Shown here piece after piece: positions 27,293-38,688 of a stretch of DNA of 64,000 nucleotides. Each line of letters begins with the position of its first letter. Position 1 is the stretch's first letter. The stretch lies in assembly GCF_900116645.1 (NCBI RefSeq), contig NZ_FPBO01000001.1, positions 256,416 through 320,415 of the forward strand, written 5' to 3'. The DNA comes from Pseudoduganella namucuonensis. GTDB lineage: Bacteria > Pseudomonadota > Gammaproteobacteria > Burkholderiales > Burkholderiaceae_D. The notes under the pieces were generated by a model. That model was given only the letters and a program-made list of their open reading frames with translations, was not told where the DNA came from and did not search any database. The position numbers and the translations under genes are program-made.

Positions 27293-27721
27293 GTGTTTCA
27301 AGGCGCTTCCGCGATCACTCTCGATGCGAAAGGCAGGATGTCTATTCCCGCCAAGCATCGCGACGCACTGGCTATCCAGTGCGAAGGCCGCCTCACGCTC
27401 ACCAAACACCCGGACGGTTGCCTGTTGATGTACCCCCGCCATGTCTGGGAAGCCAAGCGCGACCAGATCGCCGCCTGGCCGATGTCGGCCCGCGGCTGGC
27501 AACGCATTCTGCTGGGCAACGCCAGCGACGTGGAAATGGACAGCGCCGGCCGCATCCTGGTCGCGCCCGAGCTGCGCGACGCCGTCGGCCTGGGCCGCGA
27601 GGTGATCCTGTCCGGCATGTTCACGCATTTCGAAATCTGGGATCCGGCCAAGCGCGCCGAGAACGAGCTGCAAACCATCGACGCCGGCATGCCCGACGCA
27701 CTCAACGATTTTTCTTTCTAA
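27293..27721 (+). CDS. mraZ: Transcriptional regulator MraZ
   Basis: First gene of the division and wall cluster; a ring-forming DNA-binding protein that represses its own operon. The 142-aa product has two SpoVT/AbrB-like halves: [22 protein letters not shown] and then [31 protein letters not shown]. The start is GTG at 27293, preceded by AAAGG; this reproduces the conserved MFxGxxxxxLDxKGR N-terminus. Tandem boxes for it overlap the upstream promoter. rsmH follows after 10 bases. Confidence 0.96.
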   Translation: MFQGASAITLDAKGRMSIPAKHRDALAIQCEGRLTLTKHPDGCLLMYPRHVWEAKRDQIAAWPMSARGWQRILLGNASDVEMDSAGRILVAPELRDAVGLGREVILSGMFTHFEIWDPAKRAENELQTIDAGMPDALNDFSF

Positions 27722-27731
27722 GGCCCGCCAG

Positions 27732-28712
27732 ATGACGATTTCCGCGGTGCCCGAATTCCAGCATCGTACTGTGCTGTTGGATGAAGCGGTCGATGCCCTC
27801 GACCTGACCGGCCCCCGCGCCGACGGGATTTACATAGACGGCACCTTCGGCCGCGGCGGCCACAGCCGCCTGATCCTGTCGCGCCTGGGCGCCGCCGCGC
27901 GCCTGATCGCTTTCGACAAGGATCCGCAGGCCATCGCCACCGCCGAACAGATCGCCGACCCGCGCTTCCAGATCGTGCACGACAGCTTCGCCACCATGGC
28001 CGACGCGCTGGCCGAGCGCGGCATCGGCAAGGTGGACGGCATTTTGCTGGACCTGGGCATTTCCTCGCCCCAGGTGGATGACGCCGCGCGCGGCTTCAGT
28101 TTCCGTAACGATGGGCCGCTGGACATGCGGATGGACACCACGCGCGGCCAGTCGGCGGCGGAGTGGGTGGCCACCGAAACCGTGGAAAACTTGGAAAAGG
28201 TGATCAAGGAATATGGGGAAGAACGGTTTGCTTTTCAGATTGCAAAGGCGATTGTTGCTCGCCGGGCAGTCGAGCCAATTTCAAGCACACGACAGCTTGC
28301 CGCAATCGTGGCAGGCGCGGTCAAGACTCGGGAAAAGGGCAAGGATCCGGCCACCCGCACCTTTCAGGCTATCCGGATTCACATCAATAAGGAACTTGAG
28401 GACCTCGAGGCAGGACTGACGCACGCCTACGACTGCGTGGCGCCGGGCGGCATCCTGGCCATCATCAGCTTCCACTCGCTGGAGGACCGCATGGTCAAGC
28501 GCTTCTTCGCCTCCAAGGCCAACGTGCCGCAGCCGGACCGCCGCCTGCCGATCCGCGCGGTCGACCTGCCGCGGCCGGAGCTGAAGCTGCTGGCCAAGAT
28601 CAAGCCGTCCGACGCCGAGGTCGACGCCAACCCGCGCGCCCGCTCGGCGGTGATGCGAGTGGCGCGCCGCCTGCCGTATGTGGCCACGGCCGCCGCCGGG
28701 GGCGCGCGATGA
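27732..28712 (+). CDS. rsmH: 16S rRNA (cytosine-1402-N4)-methyltransferase
   Basis: SAM-dependent methyltransferase acting on C1402 in the decoding region of 16S rRNA. The 326-aa protein has [29 protein letters not shown] (SAM loop), [23 protein letters not shown], and the C-terminal [16 protein letters not shown]. Codon choice changes sharply between about 28190 and 28425: many A- or T-ending codons in a gene otherwise ending in G or C, while the protein stays normal, suggesting recombination. Overlaps ftsL by four bases. Confidence 0.96.
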   Translation: MTISAVPEFQHRTVLLDEAVDALDLTGPRADGIYIDGTFGRGGHSRLILSRLGAAARLIAFDKDPQAIATAEQIADPRFQIVHDSFATMADALAERGIGKVDGILLDLGISSPQVDDAARGFSFRNDGPLDMRMDTTRGQSAAEWVATETVENLEKVIKEYGEERFAFQIAKAIVARRAVEPISSTRQLAAIVAGAVKTREKGKDPATRTFQAIRIHINKELEDLEAGLTHAYDCVAPGGILAIISFHSLEDRMVKRFFASKANVPQPDRRLPIRAVDLPRPELKLLAKIKPSDAEVDANPRARSAVMRVARRLPYVATAAAGGAR

Positions 28713-28981
28713 GCTTCAAGATCAACGCCATCCTGGCCGCGATCCTGGTCGGCTGCGCGCTGTCGCTGGTGAACGCGCAGTACCAGGCGCGCCACCTGTT
28801 CCGCGACCTGGAGCGCGCCCAGGCCCAGGCGCGCCAGCTCGACATCGACTGGGCGCAGCTGCAGCTGGACCAGTCCACGCTGGGCAAGCACGCCCGCATC
28901 GAGGAAATCGCCCGCCGCGACCTGAACATGACGCAGCTGACGGCCAACCGCACCCAATACCTGACGGAAGGTGGCCAATGA
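28709..28981 (+). CDS. ftsL: Cell-division protein FtsL
   Basis: Bitopic divisome protein that with FtsB and FtsQ activates FtsWI. The 90-aa product has a membrane segment at about 5-24 ([20 protein letters not shown]) followed by a heptad-like coiled coil ([26 protein letters not shown]) and the conserved [16 protein letters not shown] at 28709 overlaps the rsmH stop; its own stop overlaps the ftsI start. Short but typical for the family. Confidence 0.93.
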   Translation: MSFKINAILAAILVGCALSLVNAQYQARHLFRDLERAQAQARQLDIDWAQLQLDQSTLGKHARIEEIARRDLNMTQLTANRTQYLTEGGQ

Positions 28982-30762
28982 TGCGCTCCGGCGGCGGCGC
29001 CAGCGGCGCGCGCGTGGCACGTTCCAAGGGCGTGCCGTTCTCGAAAAGCCCGATGCTGGCGGTCAGCCTGCCGGTCTGGCGTTCGCGCGTGGTGCTGTTC
29101 GTGCTGTTCGCCGCCTTCGCCGCGCTGGCCATCCGCGCGCTGTGGCTGCAGGGCCTGTCCACCCAGTTCCTGCAGGCGCAGGGCGAGATCCGCTACGCCC
29201 GCACGCTGGAGCTGCCGGCAACGCGCGGCAAGATCATGGACCGCAACGGCCAGGTGCTGGCCTCCTCGGTGCCGGTGAAGGCCATCTGGGCGATCCCGGA
29301 CGACGTGCTGCAGGCCCCGCCGGAGAAGATCGCGGCGCTGGCCGGCCTGCTCGAGATGAGCGAGGCGGACCTGCGAAAGAAGCTCGATTCGGACCGTAAC
29401 TTCGTCTACCTGAAACGGCAGGTGGAGATGGACATCGCCGACAAGATCGCCGCGCTGAAGATCGACGGAATCGACGCGCGCAAGGAATACAAGCGCTTCT
29501 ACCCGCAGGGCGAGGTGATGACGCACGTGGTGGGCTTCACCAACGTGGAGGACATCGGCCAGGAAAGCATGGAGCTGGCGCAGCAAAAGACGCTGCAGGG
29601 CACCACCGGCAGCCGCCGCGTGATCAAGGATCGCCTGGGCCACATCGTCGAGGACATCGGCTCCATCCACGAGCCGCACGACGGCAAGGACCTGACGCTG
29701 TCGGTCGACAGCAAGATCCAGTACATCGCCTTCACGCACCTGAAGGGCGCGGTGGAGAAGTTCAAGGCCAAGGCCGGCGGCGCCGTGGTGCTGGACGTGC
29801 ACACCGGCGAGGTGCTGGCGCTGGCCAACTACCCGAGCTACGACCCGAACGACCGCCGCGCGCTGACCGGCGCGCAGCTGCGCAACCGCGTGATGACGGA
29901 CACCTTCGAGCCCGGCTCCACGCTCAAGCCCTTCACCGTGGCGCTGGCGATGGACACCAACCGCGTCAACCCCAACACCTATATAGACACGGGCAACGGC
30001 CGCTACACCATCCTGGACCGCACCATCAGCGACACCAAGGGCCACGGCACCATCAACGTCAGCCAGATCATCGAGATGTCGTCCAACATCGGCACCTCCA
30101 AGATCGCGCTCAGCATGCCGTCCCAGGAAATGTGGGAGATGTTCACCAAGGTCGGCTTCGGCCAGCAGCCGAAGTGGGGCTTCCCCGGCGCGGTGGCCGG
30201 CCGCGTGCGCCCCTACAAATCGTGGCGCCCGATCGAGCAGGCCACCATGAGCTACGGCAACGGCATTTCCGTGTCGCTGATCCAGCTGGCGCGCGCCTAC
30301 ATGATGTTCGCGCGCGACGGCGACACCATCCCGCTGTCGTTCCAGAAGGTCAAGGAACTGCCGGCGGGCCAGCAGGTGATCAAGCCGCAGACCGCGCGCC
30401 AGATGCGCGAGATGCTGGAGCTGGTGGTGTCCGGCAAGGACGGCACCGCCAAGCAGGCGCAGATTCCGGGCTACCGCGCCGGCGGCAAGACCGGCACCGC
30501 CTACAAGGTGGAGAACGGCCGCTACGCCATTCCGCGCAAATACATCGGCTCCTTCGTCGGCATGGTGCCGATGTCGAACCCGCGCTTCATCATCGCCGTC
30601 ATGATCGACGAACCGACCCAGGGCGGCCATTACGGCGGCCAGGTCGCCGCGCCGACTTTCGCTGCCGTCGCAGCCAACGCGCTACGTTCCATGAACGTGC
30701 CGCCGGATTCGTCCGTCACCGAAATCGTCGTTCCCGCCGATAGCGGACCGGAGGCCATGTAA
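28978..30762 (+). CDS. ftsI: Peptidoglycan transpeptidase FtsI (PBP3)
   Basis: Septal transpeptidase that cross-links new wall with FtsW. The 594-aa class B PBP has a cytoplasmic N-terminus, one membrane segment (about 35-55, VVLFVLFAAFAALAIRALWL), a pedestal domain beginning TRGKIMDRNGQVLA, and the penicillin-binding domain with S314 in EPGSTLKPF (SxxK), MSSNIG (SxN), and K504 in GGKTGTA (KTG). Two adjacent ATGs exist; 28978 overlaps the ftsL stop (ATGA) and is chosen, 28981 is equally possible. Confidence 0.96.
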   Translation: MMRSGGGASGARVARSKGVPFSKSPMLAVSLPVWRSRVVLFVLFAAFAALAIRALWLQGLSTQFLQAQGEIRYARTLELPATRGKIMDRNGQVLASSVPVKAIWAIPDDVLQAPPEKIAALAGLLEMSEADLRKKLDSDRNFVYLKRQVEMDIADKIAALKIDGIDARKEYKRFYPQGEVMTHVVGFTNVEDIGQESMELAQQKTLQGTTGSRRVIKDRLGHIVEDIGSIHEPHDGKDLTLSVDSKIQYIAFTHLKGAVEKFKAKAGGAVVLDVHTGEVLALANYPSYDPNDRRALTGAQLRNRVMTDTFEPGSTLKPFTVALAMDTNRVNPNTYIDTGNGRYTILDRTISDTKGHGTINVSQIIEMSSNIGTSKIALSMPSQEMWEMFTKVGFGQQPKWGFPGAVAGRVRPYKSWRPIEQATMSYGNGISVSLIQLARAYMMFARDGDTIPLSFQKVKELPAGQQVIKPQTARQMREMLELVVSGKDGTAKQAQIPGYRAGGKTGTAYKVENGRYAIPRKYIGSFVGMVPMSNPRFIIAVMIDEPTQGGHYGGQVAAPTFAAVAANALRSMNVPPDSSVTEIVVPADSGPEAM

Positions 30763-32294
30763 TGAGCGCCATGACACCTACAGAAATCAGCAACTGGATC
30801 AAGCAGGCCGCTCCCGACGGGCAGTTGGCCTCGGACTCGCGCCGCGTGAAGGCGGGCGATGTCTTCTTCGCCTATCCGGGCGACGGCAAGGACGGCCGCG
30901 ACTACATCGCCGCCGCCATCGCGCAGGGCGCGGCCGCCGTGGTGCTGGAGGCCGAAGGTTCGGCATGGGACCCCGCCTGGACCGTGCCGCGCCTGGAGGT
31001 GGCCGGCCTGAAGCCGGCCTCCGGTCCGATCGCGCACGCCTATTACAACCAGCCCGACGCCGCCATGTATACGGTCGGCGTGACCGGCACCAACGGCAAG
31101 ACCTCCTGCGCCGTGTGGCTGGGCCAGGCCATGAGCCGCCTGGGCAGCCAGACCGCCGTCATCGGCACGCTGGGCGTGGGCATGTTCCGCGCGCGCGGCG
31201 AGGTGGAATACGACCCCACCGGCTACACCACGCCGGACGCCGTGCTGCTGGCGCGCAAGCTGGCCGAGACGCGCGACGCGGGCGCGCAGGCGCTGGCGAT
31301 CGAGGTGACCTCGATCGCGCTGGACCTGGGCCGCACCGAGGGCATGCACTTCGACACCGCGCTGTTCACCAACCTCACGCGCGACCACCTGGACCACCAT
31401 GGCGACATGGCGGCCTACGAGGCCGCCAAGACCAAACTGTTCGACTGGCCCGGCTTGAAGACCGCCGTCGTCAACCTGGACGACGCCATGGGGATGCGCC
31501 TGGCGCAGCGCATGCTCGCGCGCGGCACGCCAGTCATGGGCTACACGCTGGCCGACGCCGCCGCCCGGCCGGACATCGCCGGTGTCGCCATGCTGCGCGC
31601 CAGCCAGTTCCGTACCCGCAGCGCCGGCACCGAATTCCACCTGGACAGCCCGCGGGGCCAGGCCCACGTGAAGACCCGCCTGGTGGGCCAGTTCAACATC
31701 AGCAACGCGCTGGCCGTGCTGGGCGCGCTGCTGGCCAAGGGCGTGGCGCTGCGCGCCGCCGTGGACGCCATCGAGGCGCTGACGCCGGCCCCCGGCCGCA
31801 TGCAGCAGGTGGGCGGCCAGGACGCGCCCATGGTCGTCATCGACTACGCCCACACGCCGGACGCGCTGGAAAAGACGCTGGAGACCCTGCGCCAGGTGGC
31901 GCGGGAGCGCGGCGGCCAGCTGTGGTGCGTGTTCGGCTGCGGCGGCGACCGCGATCCGGGCAAGCGTCCGCAAATGGGCCGCATCGCGCAGGCGGCGGAC
32001 CATGTGCTGGTCACCAGCGACAACCCGCGCAGCGAGGATCCGCACGCCATCATCGCGCAGATCGTCGCCGGCATGGAACAGAACCACCCCACCTCGGTAT
32101 TCCAGACCGTGGAAGACCGCGCGGCCGCCATCCTGTCCGCCATCAAGCACGCCGCCAAGCCGGACGTGATCCTGCTGGCGGGGAAGGGCCACGAGCCCTA
32201 CCAGGAAATCAAGGGCCGCAAGATGCCGTTTTCAGACGCGGACCATGCGCAACTGGCGCTGTCCGCGCGTTTGACCATGATGAGGACCAATTGA
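30762..32294 (+). CDS. murE: UDP-MurNAc-tripeptide synthetase MurE
   Basis: Adds the third peptide residue to UDP-MurNAc-L-Ala-D-Glu in the cytoplasm. The 510-aa ligase has SDSRRVKAGDVFFA, the ATP loop VTGTNGKTS, TRDHLDHHG, and the DNPRSED motif that specifies meso-diaminopimelate. The start overlaps the ftsI stop by one base (TAATG). Length is standard. Confidence 0.96.
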   Translation: MSAMTPTEISNWIKQAAPDGQLASDSRRVKAGDVFFAYPGDGKDGRDYIAAAIAQGAAAVVLEAEGSAWDPAWTVPRLEVAGLKPASGPIAHAYYNQPDAAMYTVGVTGTNGKTSCAVWLGQAMSRLGSQTAVIGTLGVGMFRARGEVEYDPTGYTTPDAVLLARKLAETRDAGAQALAIEVTSIALDLGRTEGMHFDTALFTNLTRDHLDHHGDMAAYEAAKTKLFDWPGLKTAVVNLDDAMGMRLAQRMLARGTPVMGYTLADAAARPDIAGVAMLRASQFRTRSAGTEFHLDSPRGQAHVKTRLVGQFNISNALAVLGALLAKGVALRAAVDAIEALTPAPGRMQQVGGQDAPMVVIDYAHTPDALEKTLETLRQVARERGGQLWCVFGCGGDRDPGKRPQMGRIAQAADHVLVTSDNPRSEDPHAIIAQIVAGMEQNHPTSVFQTVEDRAAAILSAIKHAAKPDVILLAGKGHEPYQEIKGRKMPFSDADHAQLALSARLTMMRTN

Positions 32295-33715
32295 TGCACG
32301 CAACACTGGCACAGCTGCTGGCGGCAATTCCGGGCGCGACTTTCGTGCCCGGCGCCGGCGCGCACGCCACGAATTTCGCTCAACCTGACGCCGTCGCGAT
32401 AAGCGGCGTTTCCACCGACAGCCGCACCGTGGCCGCCGGTGCGCTGTTCGTCGCCCTGCGCGGCGAAACCTTCGACGCCCACGACTTCCTGGAGCAGGTG
32501 GCCGGGAAGGGCGTCGCCGCCGTCGTGGCGGAACAACTGCCCGAGGGCTGGACCTTGCCCGCACTGCTGGTTCCCGACACGCTGCACGCACTGGGCCGCA
32601 TCGCCAACCACTGGCGCAAGCGCTTCGCGCTGCCCGTCATCGGCGTCACCGGCAGCAACGGCAAGACCACGGTGAAGGAAATGATCTCCTCCATCCTGGC
32701 CGCCGCCCACACCGAGGACGGCCGCCTGGCCACGCGCGGCAACCTGAACAACGAGATCGGCGTGCCGCTCACGCTGTTCCGCCTGGACGCGTCGCACAAG
32801 TCCGCCGTGGTGGAGCTGGGCATGAACCATCCCGGCGAGATCGGCCGCCTGGCCGCCATCGCCGAGCCCACCATCGCCATGGTCAACAACGCGCAGCGCG
32901 AGCACCAGGAATTCATGCACACCGTGGAAGCGGTGGCGCGCGAGAACGGCGCCGTGCTGTCCGCGCTGGCCGCCGACGGCGTGGCCGTGTTCCCGCATGG
33001 CGACGAGTTCACGCCGGTCTGGCGCGAGCTCGCCGGCGAACGCCGCGCGCTGACCTTCGGCCTGACCAAGGAAGCCAACGTCTCCTGCACCTACCGCGCG
33101 GGCGACTTCGGCAACCAGATGTTCATCACCGTGCGGGAAGGCGGGGGCGAGCCCCTGCAGTTCTTCGTCGCCCTGCGGGCGGCGGGCGACCACAATGTGC
33201 TGAACGCGCTGGCCGCCGTCGCCTGCACGCACGCCGCGGGCATCGCCGCCGAGCATATCAAGCTGGGCCTGGACACCTTCGCGCCGGTCAGCGGCCGCCT
33301 GCAAAAGAAGGCCGCCGCCAACGGCGCCGTCGTCGTCGACGACAGCTACAACGCCAACCCGGACTCGGTGCGCGCCGCCATCGACGTGCTGGCCAAGGCC
33401 GCCGCGCCGCGCGTGCTGGTGCTGGGCGACATGGGCGAGGTCGGCACCCAGGGCCGCGAGTTCCACGAGGAGATCGCCGCCTATGCCGCAGGCAAGAACA
33501 TCGAACACGTGCTGGTGACGGGCGACCTGGCGGGCCACATGGCCGCCATCGGCCGCACCCGCCACTTCAAGGAATTCGACGCGCTGCTGTCCGCACTGGA
33601 TGCGGTGGCGACGCCGGATGCAACCGTATTGATCAAGGGCTCCCGCTTCATGAAGATGGAACGGGTCGTGCAGCATTTGATTGGATCGCAACAAGCTAAC
33701 AAGGAATCACACTAA
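32294..33715 (+). CDS. murF: UDP-MurNAc-tripeptide-D-Ala-D-Ala ligase MurF
   Basis: Adds D-Ala-D-Ala to complete the UDP-MurNAc-pentapeptide. The 473-aa protein begins [14 protein letters not shown] at 32294, overlapping the murE stop by one base, and shows [16 protein letters not shown], the ATP loop [24 protein letters not shown], and [10 protein letters not shown] in the C-terminal domain. A longer upstream frame is the murE shadow and was discarded. mraY follows after two bases. Confidence 0.96.
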   Translation: MHATLAQLLAAIPGATFVPGAGAHATNFAQPDAVAISGVSTDSRTVAAGALFVALRGETFDAHDFLEQVAGKGVAAVVAEQLPEGWTLPALLVPDTLHALGRIANHWRKRFALPVIGVTGSNGKTTVKEMISSILAAAHTEDGRLATRGNLNNEIGVPLTLFRLDASHKSAVVELGMNHPGEIGRLAAIAEPTIAMVNNAQREHQEFMHTVEAVARENGAVLSALAADGVAVFPHGDEFTPVWRELAGERRALTFGLTKEANVSCTYRAGDFGNQMFITVREGGGEPLQFFVALRAAGDHNVLNALAAVACTHAAGIAAEHIKLGLDTFAPVSGRLQKKAAANGAVVVDDSYNANPDSVRAAIDVLAKAAAPRVLVLGDMGEVGTQGREFHEEIAAYAAGKNIEHVLVTGDLAGHMAAIGRTRHFKEFDALLSALDAVATPDATVLIKGSRFMKMERVVQHLIGSQQANKESH

Positions 33716-33717
33716 TC

Positions 33718-34887
33718 ATGCTGCTTTGGCTCGCACAACATTACCAGGACGTCTTCGGGCCCCTTCGCGTTTTCAATTTCATCACCGCACGCGCCGTATT
33801 CGCCACCATCACCGCGCTGGTCATCGGCCTGTGGGCCGGCCCCGCCGTGATCCGCAAGCTGACCGCCATGAAGTACGGCCAGGCCGTGCGCACCGACGGT
33901 CCGCAAACCCACCTGAAAAAACACGGCACCCCCACCATGGGCGGCGTGCTGATGCTGATCGCGATCGGCGTGTCCACCTTGCTGTTCTGCGACTGGTCCA
34001 ACCGCCTGATCTGGCCCGTCATGGTCGTCACGCTGGGCTTCGGCGCCGTGGGCTGGGTGGACGACTACCGCAAGGTGGTGCGCCAGGACCCTGAAGGCAT
34101 GCGCTCGGCCGAAAAATACTTCTGGCAGTCGCTGGTCGGCATCGGCGCCGCGCTGTACCTGGCGTTCTCGGTGTCCGCGCCCACGCCGGCCAAGGTGTTC
34201 GAGCTGTTCTTCGCCTGGGTGCAGTCCGGCTTCTCCATGGACCTGCCGCCCAAGGCCGACTTGATCGTCCCCTTCTTCAAGACCATCAGCTACCCGCTGG
34301 GCGTGTGGGGCTTCATCGCGCTGACCTATTGCGTCATCGTCGGCAGCAGCAACGCCGTCAACTTCACGGATGGCCTGGACGGCCTGGCCGTCATGCCGAC
34401 CGTGATGGTCGGCTCCGCGCTCGGCCTGTTCGCCTACCTGACCGGCAGCTCGGTGTACTCGAAATACCTGTTCATCCCCTACATCCCCGGCGCCGGCGAG
34501 TTGATCATCTTCTGCGGCGCGATGGCGGGGGCGGGCCTGGCCTTCCTCTGGTATAACACGCACCCCGCGCAAGTGTTCATGGGCGACGTCGGCGCGCTGG
34601 CGCTGGGCGGCGCGCTCGGCACCATCGCCGTCATCGTGCGCCAGGAGATCGTGCTGTTCATCATGGGCGGCATCTTCGTCGCCGAGACGGTGTCGGTGAT
34701 CATCCAGGTGGGCTGGTTCAAATACACCAAGAAGCGTTACGGCACCGGCCGCCGCGTGTTCCTGATGGCGCCGCTGCACCACCACTTCGAACAAAAAGGC
34801 TGGAAAGAAACCCAGGTCGTCGTCCGCTTCTGGATCGTGACGATGATGCTGGTCCTGATCGGCCTCTCCACGTTGAAACTGCGTTGA
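33718..34887 (+). CDS. mraY: Phospho-MurNAc-pentapeptide transferase MraY
   Basis: Integral membrane enzyme that moves phospho-MurNAc-pentapeptide to undecaprenyl phosphate, making lipid I. The 389-aa protein has about ten membrane segments and the family motifs [22 protein letters not shown] (catalytic Asp pair), [14 protein letters not shown] (Mg-binding Asp), and [14 protein letters not shown]. Starts two bases after murF. Confidence 0.97.
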   Translation: MLLWLAQHYQDVFGPLRVFNFITARAVFATITALVIGLWAGPAVIRKLTAMKYGQAVRTDGPQTHLKKHGTPTMGGVLMLIAIGVSTLLFCDWSNRLIWPVMVVTLGFGAVGWVDDYRKVVRQDPEGMRSAEKYFWQSLVGIGAALYLAFSVSAPTPAKVFELFFAWVQSGFSMDLPPKADLIVPFFKTISYPLGVWGFIALTYCVIVGSSNAVNFTDGLDGLAVMPTVMVGSALGLFAYLTGSSVYSKYLFIPYIPGAGELIIFCGAMAGAGLAFLWYNTHPAQVFMGDVGALALGGALGTIAVIVRQEIVLFIMGGIFVAETVSVIIQVGWFKYTKKRYGTGRRVFLMAPLHHHFEQKGWKETQVVVRFWIVTMMLVLIGLSTLKLR

Positions 34888-34894
34888 CATTGCG

Positions 34895-36409
34895 ATGAGC
34901 TACGAAGGCAAACGAGCACTGGTACTCGGACTGGGCGAATCCGGCCTGGCGATGGCGCTATGGCTGGCCCGCAGCGGCGCGCGCGTGCGCGTGGCCGACA
35001 CCCGCGACGCCGCCGGCGTGGCGGACCGCCTGGCCGCGCTGCAAGCGGCCGTGCCGGACGCCGAATTCGTCTCCGGCCCGCTGGTCATGGATCTGCTGTA
35101 CGGCATGGACTTCGTCGCCGTTAGTCCCGGCCTGGCGCCGGAGCGCGAGCTGAAGGACATCGTCGCCGCCACCAACGCCGCGAAAATCCCGGTGTGGGGC
35201 GAGATCGAGTTGTTCGCCCAGGCGCTGAAGGCGCTGAGGGAGGAGCGCGGCTACGCGCCCAAGGTCATCGCCATCACCGGCACCAACGGCAAGACCACCG
35301 TCACCAGCCTGACAGGCCTGCTGTGCCGCCGCGCCGGCAACAGCGTGCGCGTGGCGGGCAATATCAGCCCGGCCGCGCTGGACGTGCTGCGCGAGGTGAT
35401 CGAGGCCGACGAGCTGCCGCAGGTTTGGGTGCTGGAGCTGTCCAGCTTCCAGTTGCACACCACCTTCACGCTGGAGGCCGACGCCGCCACGGTGCTGAAC
35501 GTGACCCAGGACCACCTGGACTGGCACGGATCGATGGACGCCTACGCCGCCGACAAGGCGCGCATCTTCGGCGCCAACACCGTGCGCGTGCTGAACCGCG
35601 ACGACGCGGCCGTGATGCGAATGGCCGCGCCGGCCGGCGTGAACGTCAGCTTCGGCACCGATGAACCGCGCGAGGCGGACAGCTTCGGCCTGCACAACGA
35701 GCGCGGCGTGTTCTGGCTGGCCACGGCCGTGCCGGGCGAGGAAGTCGAAGTAAAGAAGCGCCGGAAAAACGAGGCCGCGCCCGAGCCGGTGGAATGCCTC
35801 GTCAAGAACCTGATGCCGGCGGACGCGCTGCAGATACGCGGCCAGCACAACGCCTCGAACGCGCTGGCGGCGCTGGCCCTGTGCCGCGCCATCGGCCTGC
35901 CGTTCGCGCCGCTGCTGCACGGCCTGCGCGAATACCGCGGCGAGCCGCACCGGGTGGAAATGATCGCCGCCATCAACGGCGTCGATTACTACGACGACAG
36001 CAAGGGCACCAACGTGGGCGCCACCGTGGCCGCGTTGAATGGCCTGGGCAAGAGCTTCGCCGGCGCCAGCCAGCGCCTGGTGCTGATCGCCGGCGGCGAC
36101 GGCAAGGGCCAGGCCTTCGATCCGCTGGCCGAGCCGGTGTCGCGCTACGTGCGCGCCGTGCTGCTGATCGGCCGCGACGCGCCGGCGCTGCGCGCCGCGC
36201 TGGAGCCGTCCGGCGTGGAACTGGTCGATTGCGGCGCCGACCTGCCGGCCGCCGTGAAAATGGCCGCCAAGCTGGCCCGCCCTGGCGACAGCGTGCTGCT
36301 GTCTCCGGCCTGCGCCAGCCTGGACATGTTCAAGAACTACGCGCATCGCGCCCAGGTGTTTGTCGACACCGTGCGCGACGTGGCGCTGGACGCCGGACAG
36401 GAGCTCTGA
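34895..36409 (+). CDS. murD: UDP-MurNAc-L-Ala-D-Glu ligase MurD
   Basis: Adds D-glutamate to UDP-MurNAc-L-alanine. The 504-aa ligase opens with the nucleotide-like fold [21 protein letters not shown], has the ATP loop [12 protein letters not shown], and the C-terminal [13 protein letters not shown] and [20 protein letters not shown] motifs. It is longer than the roughly 440-residue E. coli enzyme because of an insert near 285-305 containing the charged stretch [17 protein letters not shown]. Seven bases separate it from mraY. Confidence 0.95.
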   Translation: MSYEGKRALVLGLGESGLAMALWLARSGARVRVADTRDAAGVADRLAALQAAVPDAEFVSGPLVMDLLYGMDFVAVSPGLAPERELKDIVAATNAAKIPVWGEIELFAQALKALREERGYAPKVIAITGTNGKTTVTSLTGLLCRRAGNSVRVAGNISPAALDVLREVIEADELPQVWVLELSSFQLHTTFTLEADAATVLNVTQDHLDWHGSMDAYAADKARIFGANTVRVLNRDDAAVMRMAAPAGVNVSFGTDEPREADSFGLHNERGVFWLATAVPGEEVEVKKRRKNEAAPEPVECLVKNLMPADALQIRGQHNASNALAALALCRAIGLPFAPLLHGLREYRGEPHRVEMIAAINGVDYYDDSKGTNVGATVAALNGLGKSFAGASQRLVLIAGGDGKGQAFDPLAEPVSRYVRAVLLIGRDAPALRAALEPSGVELVDCGADLPAAVKMAAKLARPGDSVLLSPACASLDMFKNYAHRAQVFVDTVRDVALDAGQEL

Positions 36410-36412
36410 TCC

Positions 36413-37624
36413 ATGGCCTTCCAGCTGCCATTCCGCTTCTCCTCCTCGACCGGTTCCACGGCGATAGACAGCCGCGCGCGCCCGTCGAAGATGATGGAGT
36501 ACGACCAGCTGCTGGTGTGGGTGGTGCTCATCCTCATGCTGCTGGGGATGGTGATGGTGTACTCGGCCTCGATCTCGCTGCCCGATTCGCCCAAGTACGC
36601 CGCCTACAAGAACAACTACTTCCTGACGCGCCAGGCGACCTTCATCGCGGTGTCGATGCTGGCCGGGCTGCTGGCCTTCCGCATTCCCATCGCCACCTGG
36701 CAGAAGACCGCGCCCTACCTGTTCATCGGCACGCTGGTGCTGCTGCTGGCGGTGCTGATCCCGGGGCTGGGCGTGGTGGTGAACGGCGGCCGCCGCTGGC
36801 TGTCGCTCAAGCTGTTCAACTTCCAGCCGTCCGAGCTGATGAAGGTGGTGATCGTGCTGTACGCGGCCGACTACACCGTGCGCAAGCAGGAATACATGCA
36901 CAAGCTGACCAAGGGCTTCATGCCGATGGCGCTGGCGGTCAGCTTCGTCGGCCTGCTGCTGCTGCTGGAGCCGGACCTGGGCGCCTTCGGCGTGATCGTC
37001 TGCATCGCCATGGGCATCCTGTTCCTGGGCGGGATCAACGCGATCTGGTTCGGTGGCATCGGCGCCATGCTGGTCACGATCTTCGTCTCCATCATCGCGC
37101 TGTCGAAATTCCGGCGCGACCGCTTCTTCGCCTACCTCAATCCCTGGGAGGAGGAGAACGCGCTGAACAAGGCCTACCAGCTGACGCACTCGCTGATCGC
37201 TTTCGGGCGCGGCGAGATTTTCGGCGTTGGCCTGGGCGGCAGCCTGGAGAAGCTGCACTACCTGCCGGAGGCGCACACCGACTTCCTGCTCGCCGTGATC
37301 GGCGAGGAACTGGGCCTGGCCGGGGTGCTGATCGTGATCGCCATGTTCTACTGGCTGGTCAAGCGCGCCTTCGACATCGGCCGCCAGGCCATCGCCATCG
37401 ACCAGACCTTCGCCGGCCTCACCGCCAAGGGCATCGGCATCTGGATCGGCGTGCAGACCTTCATCAACATGGGCGTGAACCTCGGCCTGCTGCCGACCAA
37501 GGGCCTGACCCTGCCGCTGATGAGCTATGGCGGCACGGGTATTTTGATCAACTGCGTCGGACTCGCGATCCTGCTTCGGATCGACTACGAGAACCGGGTC
37601 CTGATGCGCGGCGGCAGACTATGA
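36413..37624 (+). CDS. ftsW: Septal peptidoglycan glycosyltransferase FtsW
   Basis: SEDS-family polymerase that makes septal glycan strands with FtsI. The 403-aa protein has a cytoplasmic N-terminus of about 30 residues and ten membrane segments (first [19 protein letters not shown]). Family motifs include [19 protein letters not shown], the catalytic Asp region [27 protein letters not shown] and [15 protein letters not shown] precedes the ATG; the stop overlaps murG by four bases. Confidence 0.96.
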   Translation: MAFQLPFRFSSSTGSTAIDSRARPSKMMEYDQLLVWVVLILMLLGMVMVYSASISLPDSPKYAAYKNNYFLTRQATFIAVSMLAGLLAFRIPIATWQKTAPYLFIGTLVLLLAVLIPGLGVVVNGGRRWLSLKLFNFQPSELMKVVIVLYAADYTVRKQEYMHKLTKGFMPMALAVSFVGLLLLLEPDLGAFGVIVCIAMGILFLGGINAIWFGGIGAMLVTIFVSIIALSKFRRDRFFAYLNPWEEENALNKAYQLTHSLIAFGRGEIFGVGLGGSLEKLHYLPEAHTDFLLAVIGEELGLAGVLIVIAMFYWLVKRAFDIGRQAIAIDQTFAGLTAKGIGIWIGVQTFINMGVNLGLLPTKGLTLPLMSYGGTGILINCVGLAILLRIDYENRVLMRGGRL

Positions 37625-38688
37625 AACGACTGATGATCATGGCGGCCGGCACCGGCGGCCACATTTTCCCCGGCTTGGCGATCGCCCAGACCATGCGCGC
37701 GCGCGGCTGGGAAGTGAGCTGGCTGGGCACGCGCCACGGCATGGAGCAGGACCTGGTGCCGAAACACGGCATCGCGATGGACGCCATCGATTTCTCCGGC
37801 ATGCGCGGCAAGGGCCTGGGCCACACCGTGGGCGGCGCCTTCAAGATGATGAAAGCCTTCGCCGACTGCTTCGGCTTCCTGGGCCGCCGCAAGCCGGACG
37901 TGGTGCTGGGCATGGGCGGCTACGTGACCGTGCCGGGCGGGCTGATGTCGCGCCTGCGCGGCGTGCCGCTGGTGCTGGTCAACGCCGACGCGGCGCTGCT
38001 GCTGTCGAACAAGACGCTGGCGCCGGTGGCCAAGCGGGTCTGCTTCGGCTTCCCGGCGGACTTCGGCAGCGCGGCCGGCAAGGCCACCGTCACCGGCAAC
38101 CCGGTGCGCCAGGAGATCCTGGACATGGCCGCGCCGGCGCAACGCTACGCGGGCCGCGACGGCGCGCTGCGCATCCTGGTGGTGGGCGGCAGCCTGGGCG
38201 CCAAGGCGCTGAACGACAACCTGCCCGCCGCGCTGGCGCTGATCCCGGAGCACAAGCGCCCGGTCGTGACACACCAGTCGGGCAAGAAGAACATCGAGGC
38301 GTTGCGCGCGGCCTACGACGAGGCGCGCGTGAAGGCCAGCGTGGTGGACTTCATCGACGACATGGCGCGCGCCTACGCCGACGCCGACCTGGTGATCTGC
38401 CGCGCCGGCGCGATCACCGTGTCCGAACTGACGGCGGCCGGCGTGCCCAGCGTGCTGGTGCCGCTGGTGGCATCGACCACCAGCCACCAGCGCGACAACG
38501 CGCAATGGATGGCGAAACAGAACGCGGCGATCCACATGCCGCAAACCGAAATGAACCCGCACAGCGTGGCGGCCCTGCTGGAAACGCTGACGCGCGGCGC
38601 CTGCCAGACCATGGCGGAGGCCGCGCGCAATGCTGGAAAACGCGACGCGAACGACGCGATCGCCAAAGTACTGGAACAACTCACATGA
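37621..38688 (+). CDS. murG: Lipid II synthase MurG
   Basis: Peripheral membrane glycosyltransferase that adds GlcNAc to lipid I. The 355-aa GT28 protein begins [20 protein letters not shown] (the G loop), has [26 protein letters not shown] (second G loop), and the UDP-contact region [24 protein letters not shown]. It overlaps both neighbours by four bases. A much longer frame from 35794 is a shadow of murD and ftsW and was trimmed to this ATG. Confidence 0.96.
   Translation: MKRLMIMAAGTGGHIFPGLAIAQTMRARGWEVSWLGTRHGMEQDLVPKHGIAMDAIDFSGMRGKGLGHTVGGAFKMMKAFADCFGFLGRRKPDVVLGMGGYVTVPGGLMSRLRGVPLVLVNADAALLLSNKTLAPVAKRVCFGFPADFGSAAGKATVTGNPVRQEILDMAAPAQRYAGRDGALRILVVGGSLGAKALNDNLPAALALIPEHKRPVVTHQSGKKNIEALRAAYDEARVKASVVDFIDDMARAYADADLVICRAGAITVSELTAAGVPSVLVPLVASTTSHQRDNAQWMAKQNAAIHMPQTEMNPHSVAALLETLTRGACQTMAEAARNAGKRDANDAIAKVLEQLT

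Noticed and set aside
27101..27673. 190-residue minus-strand frame opposite mraZ
   Set aside because: Shadow of mraZ crossing the Pmra promoter.
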